Source: Spongospora subterranea f. sp. subterranea
Lineage: Eukaryota > Endomyxa: Phytomyxea > Phytomyxea > Plasmodiophorida
DNA length: 64,000 bases
Direction: 5' to 3'
Assembly: GCA_049724395.1 (NCBI GenBank)
Contig: JAUGWO010000016.1
Coordinates: 62,001 to 126,000 of the forward strand
The notes under the pieces: model-generated
Seen by the model: only the letters and a program-made list of their open reading frames with translations
The model's database searches: none
Told to the model about the DNA's origin: nothing
Position numbers and translations under genes: made by a program
In this document: positions 33,762 through 46,461 of the stretch, in pieces
Numbering within the stretch: position 1 is the first letter of the stretch
How the letters are laid out: every line of letters begins with the position of its first letter

Positions 33762-34942
33762 CTAGGTCCGTCTCGTGGGGCTCTTCCCATCGGCCGCCGC
33801 CGCCGCCGCCGGATCCGTTCGGATCATCTTCAGTCCGACGATCAGTTCCGTCAGTTCCTCCAACTAGAACCGCCCCCAAAACACGAACAATCAATCAGTG
33901 GGTGATCTGACCGAGTGAAACTGGCGATCGCCACCTCATTGTTATTGGCCGCCTGGATCAACGCCGCCAGGCCCTGGACCCAGCAATTGTGCTCCGTATT
34001 GCTGAATGGAAATGACACAACAGACCGATCAGCGAATCAGTTTCCGACGACCCGTGGTCGACCCACGAAAACCAACGTACTTCTTGGCGACCACATCCAG
34101 CGTTTTATACCGATCGTACACGATGGAGAACGAGGCTTTAGCCAGTTCAGGCGACGCGTGTCGTTGGAATTTGGATGTGCATTGGCCCACGATTACGCGA
34201 TCGATCGATCGAACGTCGATCTGGGTCGATTTCTTCGCCTGTAAACGACGATGATCGAGAGACGTTCCCGGGAAAAACGATTCGATATTGGGCGCGAGAC
34301 CTTGTTCTTGGACGACCAGATGATCTTGGTGTTGTCCTGCGACAGCCGAAACGGGCGGAAATGGGGAACGCCCCAATGCCCGTACTTCAGGAACGACGTC
34401 CCGTCCTTCATCATCTTGAGCGCGTCCATCTCCTGGACGTACTCCCGGTTCGGGTCGAGGTTCTCGGACATCGCCCGCCCGCGTCGGGCGACCGGCCTGG
34501 GCGGCGGCGGCCGATCGGGAACCTGCGATCGATTGGCGGCGGCGTCCTCGTGCGATAAACTGCCGCGATGGGTTTTCTCCAGACCGTGATCGCTATCGGA
34601 TGATGATTTCGACCCATCGTCGTTCTCCTCCTCTATCGGCACTCGCGCCGCCGGCCGATTGCCGATGGCGACGGGATCCATTTTGATGACGGGCTCCGAT
34701 GTGTGGCGAACGTGATCATTACGGGCTGGCGATGGATTGGGTTTGAAATCGAACAGATCCACCTCCTTCGCGTCGAAATCGAACACGTCGAACGACGTGG
34801 TGGATTTCGCCGAGATCGGATCGGTGTCGAACGGGTTCGACGATGACGGTTTGGGAATATCGCCAGAGGCGATCGTGGTCGACGGAATTCGCCGGCGAGT
34901 TTTATTGCTGGCTCGCGGCGCCAGGATGCGGATCGACGCCAT
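33762..34942 (-). CDS. PLC-delta-type PH domain protein with N-terminal endocytic-type motifs
   Basis: Exons 34301-34942, 34081-34238, 33935-34001 and 33762-33863 join in phase (introns 62, 79, 71 bases) to 322 residues. The first ~160 residues are disordered and contain NPFDTDP, FDVFDF and DLFDF, which resemble EH-domain and clathrin-adaptor binding peptides. A PH domain follows (~175-300): MMKDGTSFLKYGHWGVPHFRPFRLSQDNTKIIW, the basic AKKSTQIDVRSIDRVIVGQ, FSIVYDRYKTLDVVAK, and the closing tryptophan helix NCWVQGLAALIQ. This order is that of phospholipase C-delta PH domains, which bind PtdIns(4,5)P2. There is no catalytic X/Y barrel or EF-hand after it; the protein ends ~30 residues later. 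The last intron donor (GTGGCG) is the weakest. Confidence 0.7.
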
Positions 34943-35492
34943 GGCTCTGGTACCTGCGTGGAGATATATCGAATGGGGGCACACGCCACAACCATCATCA
35001 CCATCATCATCACCTTCCTGGCCCCATCAGGTCGATTGGCAAAAAAACAGACAGATTGACGATCACCGCCAGTTTTATTGATGACGTTTTTCGAGCAAAC
35101 AATCACGGAATCCGACTCAGATCCTGATCGTGATCAATTTCCCGGCTATTTCTGCCACTTCCGACCAACGCCTTTGTGTTGCAGATATCGTTAATCCCCT
35201 TTGAATTTCTGAAGACATTACCCGCAGGAATGGCGGAAAACGGCCATTCAAATAACGAAATGTTCAGGGGATTTTGTTGATTTGGAAGGGGGGCGTGGCG
35301 AAGGGCGGCGGTTGATGAAGTTAAATTAGGGGTATTGTGTATTGTATTGCACACGAGTTGACGATCGTGTCGATCATCGGTGTTATCGCCGATCCGTCCG
35401 CGGTCGTCGGCGATTGCAATGCGAGATCCTGAACACACAACAACAACATAAAACCCGATCAGATCGCCGAACCTTGGCCAACAACGTCAATG

Positions 35493-36194
35493 TCAAATGT
35501 TCCCGACCTTCTCGGTCAGATTATATGAACGGGATCCCGATTCAATCATATCGATGACGAGATCGATACGATCTGTGGTGAAGTTCGGGTCGTTCCTGAT
35601 CGCGTCAATGTCGTCGGCGTGATCGTCTGTGAATCTGGATTTGTATTGAACCAGGAAATTCTTCGACACCCGATCGCGATTCAGCTCCGGATCCTGATAC
35701 AATCGCTCATTGTTGCTGGACGCCATCTCCATCTCGTATCTCTGCGATATTTCGGTTCAAATTCAATAAACGGGTCGATTGGCAGTTTTGGGGTTTACGA
35801 GTTGATCCAATGAGAGAAACGCTTCGCGTATCAGACGAGTTAATCCATTAGCGATCAGACGATAGGTCTCGGATCGAACCTGATCGGATATCGACTGGTC
35901 GCCAACCAGATCGGCCAACTGATGGAATAACGAGTCGCCAGTTGATACAAACGACTTGGCGATATGAGGGAGGATCAGGTGAATCCGGTTGATCGACGAT
36001 ATTAGCGAGATCTCCAAGTCGGACAGGCGACGCCACAGGACCGGATCGGGCAGTCCCTGTAGAATATTGACGATGACTCCCTGATCGTCGACATCGGCGA
36101 TCGACCGGACCCGATCGTGATCACGAGAGGGCGATATCGGCTCATCGGTCAATGACGATAACTCCTCGGCCCATCTCTCGATTGCCTCCAACAT
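35493..36194 (-). CDS. Helical protein with possible Rsa3-type ribosome-assembly domain
   Basis: Exons 35799-36194 and 35493-35741 join in phase across a 57-base intron to 214 residues. The N-terminal exon is helical (RWAEELSSL, LWRRLSDLEISLISSINRIHLIL). The C-terminal exon carries NFLVQYKSRFTDDHADDIDAIR, NFTTDRIDLVIDMIESG, which resembles the Rsa3 C-terminal domain: aromatic-basic helix, conserved (D)DLDxxR, hydrophobic helix ending in G. Rsa3 functions in early 60S assembly. The match is to a short motif only, and the N-terminal half has no counterpart I know. Confidence 0.5.
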
Positions 36195-36840
36195 GATTTC
36201 CGTCCCTTGTTGGGGATTCCTCCGTGGTTGCCAAATAGAGCGGCCTCTTTCCGACTCTACGGACTAATTTACAGTCCGAGAACGGACCCCGTCACGGACA
36301 GTACAACAGAGAAAAACATCGAAACGGCGCTTGGAAAACCGTTTCGTTTGATAAAACCAGCGAGTATTTTTGGACCGTCTTTTTTGTTTCAGTGGGTGAT
36401 CATTATTTCATTGAGAGGGCGTTCAGGGGAGGGGGTGTTGAGAGCGTTTCGATAAATTAGGGACAGAGTGGTGACAGATTTTATTGGGAACTGAGCGGAA
36501 AACACGATTATTATCAAGATGGTCTTATAATAATCCATCACTATTGCATAGCTGTACCATGACGACTGTCAAACGCATTCGGCATTGATCTAGTACTTTG
36601 GTGTCGCTTGTGAATGTCGTTTCCTGGCAACTTCTTGGGCAGTTGAAGCATCAAACAAATATTCACGGTGTACCATTCAGTAGTAGATCGCCGAATACGA
36701 CCCCCACAAAAAGTTGTCTTATTTGGAGGTCACAATTCCGTAATGAACTAGTAAAATGTGGTGACAATGTGAATAATCTGTGATATACAGTGTTTAGTTT
36801 TACGGCACAAAAAAAAAAAACACCTAAAACTTGTTGAGGT

Positions 36841-37085
36841 TGGGATTGTCGATCTAATTGAAACCCGTGGAAATGGCAGACTCGGTCAATATTAGTTCAC
36901 CGAATAAAGACCACAGAAAGTTGTCCCATCTGGCGGTTCACAATTCTGTAGTGATATAGTGACTGTTGGTCTCGAAGTCCATATCCGCCGTTTGAGGGAC
37001 CGACTTTATCTTCTTAGGAATCCTGTCACTTGCAGTGACCGAATCTACCATTTCCACGGATTTCAGTGAAATCGACAATCCCAAA
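36841..37085. repeat. MITE-like inverted repeat pair (~48-base arms)
   Basis: TGGGATTGTCGAT...GTGGAAATGG(C)AGACTCGGTC at 36841-36888 is mirrored by GACCGAATCTACCATTTCCAC...ATCGACAATCCCA at about 37036-37085, with several substitutions. The whole unit is about 245 bases. A diverged direct copy of its internal CCGAATA-GACC-CA-AAAGTTGTC block lies at 36693-36730. Confidence 0.75.
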
Positions 37086-38278
37086 TGAACTTAATTCCAA
37101 TCGAACAATCGATACACGACCTAACTCATGAGTCACGAACTTAATTCCATCAAAAATTGATCCATCTCAAGATTCGGTAGGCCAATTATCGCGAGGTTTA
37201 GACTAGGAAAATGACGCTATGTCCAATAGGCCTGAAAACTTTGACACCGCGCGAACAATTACTGTAAACTTCATGTCAATTTGGCTCGACCTTGAAAACC
37301 GCATATTTCGATTCCCATATCCCCTTTTATCCGCTGTTCGAAGTGGATATTGATCGTTAACGTACTCCTGTATGTTCTATTGCGCAATCTATTCTATTTT
37401 TCGTAAAATAGAATAGATGGTCTCCCACCGGACAATTCTAAATTGAAATTCTAATTTCTATTTTTTCCACGGATGTTCTATTTTGGGTATTTTGGGACCA
37501 AAATAGCACCAATCTAGTCCATTTCTATTCAGTCTGAGCAGTATTTCGACGCCACGGGCAACAATGGTCTTCACATGAGGACGAACTGCTGTGCTGTGCC
37601 TGGATTGCGGTTTCAGAAGATCCATTATTCGGGAACTGGTCAGAAAACAGGCAAGTTTCGGCGACGAATCTCCGACTTCTACCAGGTCTGAAGTTCCTGG
37701 TGGCGACAGCGAACGGAACGAAGCCGCGTTGACGTCGACTCGATTCGCACGTCAATGTCGAAATTCTGTGGATAGGTTGACAGTCAAGGCAACAGAGCGC
37801 TCCGGATGGTCGTCGGAGATGTAGGTGGACTAAGCATTACGCTCTCTGGAAGTTACGGGTCTCTCTCAAGGGGTCCGAATTTGAATTCCAGACCTGTTGG
37901 CAGTTTCTGAAAAAACGCAACATAGATGGGTTGAGATCGGCGCTGTCTCTCCTTTACAAAAGGTTATCGCCGAGGTAGAATCTAAATCGACAGTGGAATC
38001 TCCAGTTCGTCCAATCGGTCAGCGCTCTGTGAAGCGCTTAGCAATAACTCCAACGGAGGAGAATGATCTGCAGAAAAAAAAAACAGCATGACGAGTTTAT
38101 TGCGATTACAAAGCGAAAGGTCGAAGCGAGCGAGGATCGTAACGCGTTCAACCTTTTCGCGATGGATCCGGATTCAGCTGAGAGCCGTCGATACTTTGTC
38201 CTGAAAAAGCGTGCGTAATTCAAAGACGTTGGAAGATGAAGTCGACGACGATTGCGAAGATGCGGCTTAAAGTGTTTT

Positions 38279-38412
38279 ATTCTTCTTCTCTCCCTAAAAA
38301 TTCCACTGATGTCGTACCAAATCGTCTCGGCATCGGTAGTCTTTTTACACTTTCGATGCCGAGACGATTTGGTACAACATCTGCGGAATTGCTATGGAGA
38401 AGAAGAATACAA
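38279..38412. repeat. Perfect-core hairpin (~60-base arms)
   Basis: GTACCAAATCGTCTCGGCATCG (38316-38337) pairs perfectly with its reverse complement ending near 38376 across a 17-base loop. Pairing extends outward imperfectly to TATTCTTCTTCT / AGAAGAAGAATA, giving arms of about 60 bases. Confidence 0.9.
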
Positions 38413-40562
38413 CACATTAAGCTGCATCTTCCCAATGTACAAAACTCATCTACAGAACCATCCGATTATGTTGTCGAGTCTCCAAAATAGTCTTTGAGAA
38501 ATCTTTCTCCAGCCTCGTGACGTCCTCTCTCTATATTTTTACATTTTCCGGCTACAGAACCACCACGTCGTGGGAGCACCGGTTGTATTCGAATATATGG
38601 TGTACCAATAGTATTCATCGTCACTGCTTTCGGATGAAGAATCCATTTTGCGAGATAGATATAGAAAAGACTTGAGACGGTGCGGGTACACAATCACGGT
38701 TAGAATGGAAGGAGATGCTCTAACATTACGAAATCAACTTCACAGTTTGTCAAGTTCTCGGTGAAGTCAACTTGATCTGAGCGGTATAGTCTGGACGGCC
38801 CTGCTCCTGGACTGATGCCAAGCGTCTGCTCCAGATAGTGTCCGATCAACATTTCCAAAGGTCCCGCGCCCACAATTGGGCAAAATAACGCATCGGAAGC
38901 AGTCCGGCGTGTCGTTTGCGGGTGGTTCGCGGTTGATATCGTCAGACCCTGCCATTAAATCAGGTTTGATTAGGTTCTTCAAAGGGAACGGGACGTACCG
39001 ACGACCTCGGTCGCAGAGTAAATCGCCAATCGCCCTGCACTGTAAATTCCCCCCATCCTTGAGCGGCTTGTTGATGGCGATATCACGACAAGTGATGGAT
39101 GGAAGTCGTCATCCAAACCCCCCCGCCCCTCGGCCTCTATAAGCGTGAAACCCCTTGCCAGCTGAGGCAAATGCATTGATCGTGTGCGGTCTAGCAATGA
39201 TTAGTGAGGACCGCAACGGTTTCGATGTTTTTCACATTTCGGTTTCGGAGATCGTGTCAAACCAGTGTCCTGCCGAGACAGCATTCGTCAAGACACCGAC
39301 GACAAGTGGATTGATGTGGCGAGCCCTGACACTGACGACGACATCGTCAAATTTGTACCAGAGTCACGACGCCCCATTTCCATTTGCAGGTTCAGGAGAC
39401 ACTCTCAGCGTTCACGACTGACGGCGGGTCGTTCGAGGCTGCAGCCAAACAGTACAATGTTCTTCAAAACGAGTTAGGGGGGGCTCTCGTTGTCTGGGAT
39501 TCTTCTGGGTCATTCCTTGACGTCCATGGGCGTGGTCTTGTCGTGCACGATAACGTAGTTGGCTGCTGACAATCAATGACGTTCATTCGCTGTTGGTTGC
39601 GGTTGAAAGGGAGGACTATGAATGGAGACTGTTCTGTCGCCCTGATCACTGCATATGAAACATGTCGCGTTTTGGCCATGGCACAAGTTTCACGATGTCG
39701 TCCCGTAGTGACAGCGCTCCCCGTGTCGATCCATCTGGCTACTTGTTGCTCACGCTGCCGGTCTCGGCAGGATGACACGATCTCCAAAAAACTATCGAAA
39801 TCCTCACGGTCCTCGGGGGTCGCAATGTCGTCGAAACCGCCCGTCGGGCCCATTCCACATCGCGCCACGACCATGATGTGACTTTCGTTCCGGCAATCGG
39901 GACGGGACGGCGATGGCGCTACGCACCCCAGTTCTGGTGGCGACATTTTCTTACGAGTCATCGCGGCCAGTTCCTTTCTCGGGTTTTGTGCCCAGCTACG
40001 TTAATCTGCGATATGAACCCGAGTTGAACAACAGGATAACTGGGCTTGTCTGACGATGATAACCCCATGAACATGTGGAATCAAGTTGGTTGAACGATCG
40101 GGGAAATGAACCACGCTGAACGTTTCTGAAACGCCGCCTTCTGTTGTCTACGCCCATAACCTGAACAGGAACTGCAATCCCGTTGTTTGTTCTCGTCATT
40201 CCCAATCATGTTAGAGATTCTCATAACCCCAAGACCATTTAAACGACCACGATCTGACCAAACCCCTTTTTCTCGTATTGCTCTATTGAGCGATGTTTTA
40301 TGGGGAATTCTCCCCCGTTTCCCGCCCTCCCTCCCCCCTCCTCTTATGGTCCGATGGCGATAAACCCCATGTCGGGCACGACCGACCTGACGGTTATAGT
40401 AGGGGCGATCGATCATTGGTCCATTAACGATCATTGTCGAGCGATCAATGGTGTCGGGATCCCGATCCGATCATGGCCATCGGGCACCCTGGATCCGATA
40501 TCCTCCGGGGCGCCAACAGCGCAACGCCAAGGCCATGGCGAAAGCGGCCCAGACTATCGCAG

Positions 40563-43500
40563 ATGAACGAAGCGCTGTTCGAGCATTACAGGACATCGTC
40601 ATCAGTTCAGGTTTTTGAACACCCCCCGAAATTCCCAAATACGCTCCGAACAAATCGCTATTTAGACGGAGAACACAATAAACCCCTGAAACAGTACAAT
40701 CAATCACGAAAGCTTCGCCACGATCGTCGTCAGGACCAATATGAATTGGACCGGAAAACGATCTTTGACGATCTCCAAAGGAAAACGGAACTGCTCTCGA
40801 AACAGGTTCAGATTGTCGTCAAATGATCATCAGAACCGTTGTTCTGAAACGACGAGCGGCAGGTTCATGGCGATCTGGCCGAGATTCAGGTCAGGATCGA
40901 TGGGCAGTTCGGGAAACTGGTCGACACGATCATGATCGATATGGAGTTGGGCGATTTCCAGGGGATCTGGGACACGATATTAGGGCAGTACCATATTAGG
41001 GATCAGCGCCTGCAGCGATTCCATGGCGATCTGGACGAAATCGAGGTCGAACGGCGCGATCGCGTGACGACAGCGATCTCGGCGGCCGTCGACGACCTGG
41101 TCGATATCGGGTACTGGCTCGTGCCCGACGTCGAGATGATGGTCGAACGAGAGACCAATGACGTTAACCAGGTCATTATCGCCAACAAGAACGTGTTCAA
41201 CGGTAATTCGGAAAACGATCGTGTTGTCACGGAAAGTGATCGTGGAATGATCGCAGATCTGCTGGCGCGATTACGCCTGGCCGATCACGAGGCGTGCCAA
41301 AGCGCCCAACAGCGATGGGAAGGGAGTCGTGGGCAGTGGAAGCGGTTGCGGCACCGGCGGGCGCTGGACGCGACGAAGGCGGCGCTGGGCAGTGACGAGT
41401 GGGCGTCGCCCCGATGGCGCAGGGACCTGTTCGATGGGCTGATGAGGGACCAGGAACGGATCTACCAGAGCGCCACCCACATCATCACCGCCATTCAACA
41501 AACAACGCCCCCGAATATATCCTCCGCCAAGATCAACCAGGTTCGGAAATTACACCAGAAGTCGTTCGTGATTTTAAACTTTTTTTTTAACATTATCTTC
41601 AAAAAAAAGTGTTCTCCTTCGTCAAATCTCTCGCGAATACGTTGCTGTTTTTGAACTATTCGGACGATGTTGAAGAGCGATTGGTGTTTTTTTTTAAATG
41701 TGTCGGATTGTGCCTGTTCAGATCTCGAACGAGATATCCCATCTGCTGAGTTTATCGTCCGACATGTGCAATACTTGCCTGGGGGCGTTATCGTCGCGAA
41801 CCGACCTCGAGATCGCCCGGCGCTCCGCCATGGTCCAGTCGCTACGCGACGACCTGATTCGATACGGGGCCCACGATCCCGATCAGATCGATCAGCAGAT
41901 AAAACAGGAGATCGACAGTCTAATTCAGCGATTGGATCGCGATCATATCGCCATAATCGATCAAGTTTCCGCCGTTCTAGTTTACGAAGAAAAGTTCGTT
42001 CGTAAAACGCTGAAAATTCGCGGTTTCGCGTTCTGATTGGATTTAAAGGTTTTTGCATCAACGGTTGAAATCGTTGGCGAAACTGTATTGTGGTGCCGGC
42101 GAGCTGTGGGAACGGTCGTTGAAGAGCGTCGATGATCTGGAGGGGACGACCAGCGAGATGTTCATGAGGGCGCGAGACACATTCGAGGTGATTTGGGGAC
42201 GGCGATGGGGTTTACGGGGAGGGAAGTGCTGAGGAACACACACACAGGACGAGATGAGGGGATACGAAGGGCGCCTGATGGCGGTGGAGATCGGCCTAAG
42301 ACAGTCGCCGGATCGCGAGACGCTGCTGAACAGGTTCGATGAGGCGATCGGTATTCTGGGGCCGTCGGGCGCCATGATCCGATCCCATCAGCAGTTCCAT
42401 CAACAGTCCGCCGTAATCCGAATTGTGTGGGCGACGTCTGGAAGGGTTGGCGCTGACGACGACGATGGTGCTGTGCGATATAGGGGATTGCGAAAGGACA
42501 CGGGTCGGGGCTGGAATCGCTGCTGCTCGCGATAACCAGGGACATTCAGGATCTGGTCCGGGTCGACATCCCCGAACCACACCCTGATCCCGTAGCGCCA
42601 TCTCCATCATCACGATACGATCTGCCGATCGAGGAATGGGCCAGACAGGTAAACTCCATTCATCGTCGTCGTCACTCATCACCGTCACCATCGCGTCGTT
42701 CATGACCATCACTTTTCGCAAAACACAAATCTCTGTCCTTCGCCATTCTCATCTGGCCCTTGGCGATATATCTCGTTCAGGTTATCTGCGATGACGATGA
42801 TAAACCCCCTTCATCTCCATGCGATTCATCTGGCCGTTCATGTGTCCACGTTTACACCCTCGACCTCGGCACAATCGGTCCGATACATCGTCTCCCATTT
42901 TCCGCCCGTCAAAACCGAAAATCGAAACAGGATCGGCACTGACGTCCCTCCGTTCATCGTTCCTCACCCAGATCGGTCTGATCTCGGACCAGGAGCGCCA
43001 TCGTGTCCAGGACCTGATCGCCTATCGACTTGCCGATCTGGCCCAGGACGTCGACAAATCATTACGGGTTCACAGACCCCGTCTGATACGATTGGGTGAG
43101 AACGCCCTCCACAACAATGTCGGCGAATCTCACCCTAAACTTCCATAGAGGTCGACGTCGTTGACGTCAGAGCAGCGGAATTACGAGATAATCTGGAGCG
43201 ATTCCATCGATTTTGGACCAGGTTCGATCGATCTCTTCGATTCACCAACAATGATTTCGTTCTGATCGGTTTCGCCCCAGATTCGATATGGCCATAGACG
43301 GCGCAACGCTCACGTTCGAACGAGAATCGGCAACTGCGAACCGGTTGGTATCGGAACGAGCCGCCCAAATCGATCAGGTCAAACGCGATATCGCGACCGC
43401 TAAAACCGTGCGGAAACTACAGCGATATCACGACATATCGCGATCACAATCGCGCCAATACGTCGTCGATATCACCAAACAGGTGAACGTGTTTGTTTCT

Positions 43501-45483
43501 CATCGGCAATTGTGAATGATGACGGGCGTAGATGGACAAGCTGAGATCGGTTCACGACGAGCTCATGAGCCATAATCGCCAATTGCCCAAACAGTTCATC
43601 GATCAGTGCACAGTATTCGGCACAATCGGGTCGGCGATCGCGACCTATCACCCGGGTAAGATCTGTTGTTGAACCCGGGATGGCGCCATTCCTTTGACGC
43701 CGCGCCGAGCAGACGAGGTTCGGCGATACGAGGACGAGATCGCGGCGCTCTCCAAACGGTCGTCGGAGGTGATCGATGGGCGACGGGCTGATCTGGAACT
43801 ATTGCAGGAGAAGGTGAAAACCAATCGAAGGGACATAATTGGGGAAATTGACATCGGGATGAAATACAGGTGAAACAGTCGATCGAACGGAAAGACGTCG
43901 ACGACGCTTTATACTGCGCTCAATCCGATCTGGCAGTTCGGTTGGGACTGGGGCAGAAGTTCGGCGCCCCGAAACGCAGGGCGTCAGCTCGTCTGCGGGA
44001 GGAATATGTTCGAGGTGATGAGGAATGATGTTGATGATAATCGGGTTCGGTAAATGTCGCCTTCGTCTTCAGCAACGCAGCAGTGCGATAAACTGGATGA
44101 GATATTGACCCAGCTCGAGAATCGGCGACATATCGTGACCGACTCGAACGCGCGGGAATCCGAATCGGAAACTTGCACGATTATCGGCCTGTAATGTCAT
44201 GTGTCAATATGGACGTTCGTCGGTGGCGGATTGATGTTTGGCGATAGATTACAGACCGGGCGTCGGATATTTCAGGAAAGGGGGAAAGTGTTCGGATTGG
44301 TGAAATCGACGACTGTTCTGGATGAGATCGTGCTGGTCCCCGAGACGATACCAGGGGGGAAGAAGGTGTCGACGAAGGGCGAGGCGCTGGAACGATTGTT
44401 GTCGTGGGAACAGGTCGTGATGGGCGTCGAGTCGGCGTGCAATCAGGAAACCACGGCCCTGACCAAGATCTACAACGAACAGCATTCGGGACGGCTGAGC
44501 AAACCCATCGACCCGATACCGGAGGCGGTCAGGGCCCATATCGAGCAGGAGAAGCGCCTGGCGGGAGAGAAACTGGAGCTATTCCACGAGATCTATCGCC
44601 GACTGGTGATCCGATACGAGAACGTGAAGGAGGTCGTGGTGAAGGCGGCGTTCGACGATATTCAGGAACGAACAGGGTCACAGGGACAGCCGCGAGTTGA
44701 CCACTTTCAGAACGTTCTGAACCAAGAACAGATACGATTGCAACGGCAGCGACAGTTTGGGCAACGCTTATCGTATCAGGGAATTACGATATCATTTGAT
44801 TCGATTTTTTGATAGGATATTTGTGCGACGTTTGAGACCGCAAACGGCCAAAGATGTTTTGGAAACATTGCTGGAAGAAGTGGGTGCGTTCAACGACGAC
44901 TTGAAACGGACGATGGGAAAACTAAAGGATGACGTGGCGAATGTGTTGAAAGAAATGGGAATGGTGTTCACCAGGAGGTTGAACCATTGCACAGACACAA
45001 TGGTGAAATTAATGGAGACGGGAATATCGATAGACCTGGTGAATATGGGGTCGGATGACGTCAACGAGGAACTCATGAAGAACAAGAACAGAATCGGGTT
45101 GAGGAGACTGATCAGAAAGGCGGAGCGGAATGCGGCCGATCCGGGTACGGCGGCAGCGGCGCCCCAACCCGCACCTGGCGATAAAAAATCGGGGAAAACG
45201 GCACCAGCAACGACAACGACGGCGGCGAAGAAAATGAGGAGCTATGAAGGAAAACCAGCTGGGAGCGTGTTGGGGGGAACAGATTGATGGAATAACCTGT
45301 CAAAATAACGAGATCAATAGGATCATCATAGAGAAGCGCGATCAGGTTTGGTCCGACACGGCCAAGATGTTAGGCGCTTATCGAGAGGAGCTGGACAGAA
45401 GGTTAACGGAGCTGGCCGATGGACAAAACATTTGGGAAGAGCACTGGGACCATGGAGTGAGATACGTTGATAACACAGTCTGA
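40563..45483 (+). CDS. CCDC180-like coiled-coil protein (multi-exon)
   Basis: A chain of coding-quality segments on the plus strand with consistent helical, charged content and short introns between them. It starts MNEALFEHYRTSS at 40563. Segment 40870-41570 carries the most recognisable stretch: a divergent DUF4455-like order with WLVPDVEMMVERETNDVNQVIIANK, LLARLRLADHEA, RWRRLRHRRALDATKA and a SDEWASPRWRRDLFDGLMRDQERIYQ block. Further segments at 41700-42036, 42058-42190, 42254-42400, 43288-43500, 44201-44750 and 44820-45287 continue in the same style; the last (45244-45483) ends WEEHWDHGVRYVDNTV. CCDC180 is associated with motile cilia and sperm tails, and its role is not well defined. Individual splice sites between 42.0 and 44.2 kb were not resolved; part of that stretch may carry indels. 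Confidence 0.55.
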
Positions 45484-45559
45484 CAAATGTGAACAATAAT
45501 AGAGCTATGCATTCGGTTTATACAACGATGAAACAATTTAAGAAGTGACCCCCCATCCC

Positions 45560-46461
45560 TTATCCCGATGTCAAGTATCGGAATAGGATCAAGTAGTAAT
45601 AGGTTGTGGGGAATGCGAATAGCAATGCATCCTATACGCAGAAAAATCAACAAAAACGAACAGGTTACTGCGCCGATGGCCATACGATTCTGTCGAGAAT
45701 TCCTCCCCACCCAGGCAATACGTTGCCCATATCTTTGACATGAAGAAATCGTTTCAACAGACTTTCAACAAGATCGCCTACAAACCCACTTTCATTTATG
45801 TGAAAACTGAAAAAAAAACGCAAACGTATCGTGCTTAAAATCGTGAAAATGCGGTTCGTTAGCTTACCTATAGACCCCGCTATGGCGATCAATCCGGCTA
45901 GAAAATGAAGCGCTGCACCGCGGACGGGGAATGTGGTTTCTGTATGAATGATATCAATGACCAATTAGAGTACGCTCTTATGATGATTCAGACCTGGCGC
46001 AATAGCGTGCAGGAAACAATCGAAAACAATGGAAGCGATTATGCTGGAAACTGATGTGCAGATATATCCCTCCAATGTCTTTCCAGGGCTAATCACTGTC
46101 ACACGATGGTGACCGAAAATATTGCCGCCAAACAACCCAAACACTTCGCCAACAGCAGTAATGACTATCGTGTAGAGCAACGCCTCGAATGCATAAGGGA
46201 AATGGTTGATAAGAGCGGCATGAGCAATGGATCCACCAATATAGAAACACGAAAAGATCGAATATAAGAACTGTGTATGGAGCGTGGCGTTACAAGCAGC
46301 GTTGCTGCAATTCATTAAAACGAATATCGCCGATATTACAATCAAAGCCACTGTACGAAACGAGATTGCAAAAATTAGGCACAAGTCATTACGTGACGTT
46401 TTAATTTCTACTTACGAGATAATGAATGATGCAACCCGTCTTCCTTGAATAAAATTGCCAT
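45560..46461 (-). CDS. CdsA-type phosphatidate cytidylyltransferase (5' end uncertain)
   Basis: CDP-diacylglycerol synthase: phosphatidate + CTP to CDP-DAG, precursor of phosphatidylglycerol, cardiolipin and phosphatidylinositol, in a membrane. Exons 46416-46461, 45994-46350, 45868-45939, 45686-45777 and 45560-45631 join in phase to 212 residues. Membrane helices alternate with YIGGSIAHAAL, FGLFGGNIFGHH, the signature VISPGKTLEGY, and the C-terminal signature [39 protein letters not shown], with the metal-binding acids present. The usual Asp before the FG-x-x-FG motif reads Glu (VGEVFG). Bacterial and organellar CdsA proteins are ~60-80 residues longer at the N-terminus, so at least one upstream exon is probably missed. 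Confidence 0.88.

Larger units (their letters stand above)
36195..40562. other. Gene-poor, repeat-bearing stretch
   Basis: No confident gene. It contains the inverted pair at 36841-37085 and the hairpin at 38279-38412 (listed separately), an AT-rich palindromic area at 37378-37500, and interrupted coding-like fragments at 37591-38215 (for example EDRNAFNLFAMDPDSAESRRYFVL), possibly from an old mobile element. A 165-codon minus-strand frame at 39464-39961 has one protein-like part (GGFDDIATPEDREDFDSFLEIV), without a known family. Confidence 0.35.

Noticed and set aside
33605-33790. Frameshift in the small helical protein at the G-run near 33650
   Set aside because: A 59-base GT-AG intron (33605-33663) joins the parts in phase, so no indel is needed.
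35742-35798. Two separate genes 30 bases apart at 35.5-36.2 kb
   Set aside because: A 57-base intron joins the two frames in phase (LDQL to RYEM), so they are one gene.
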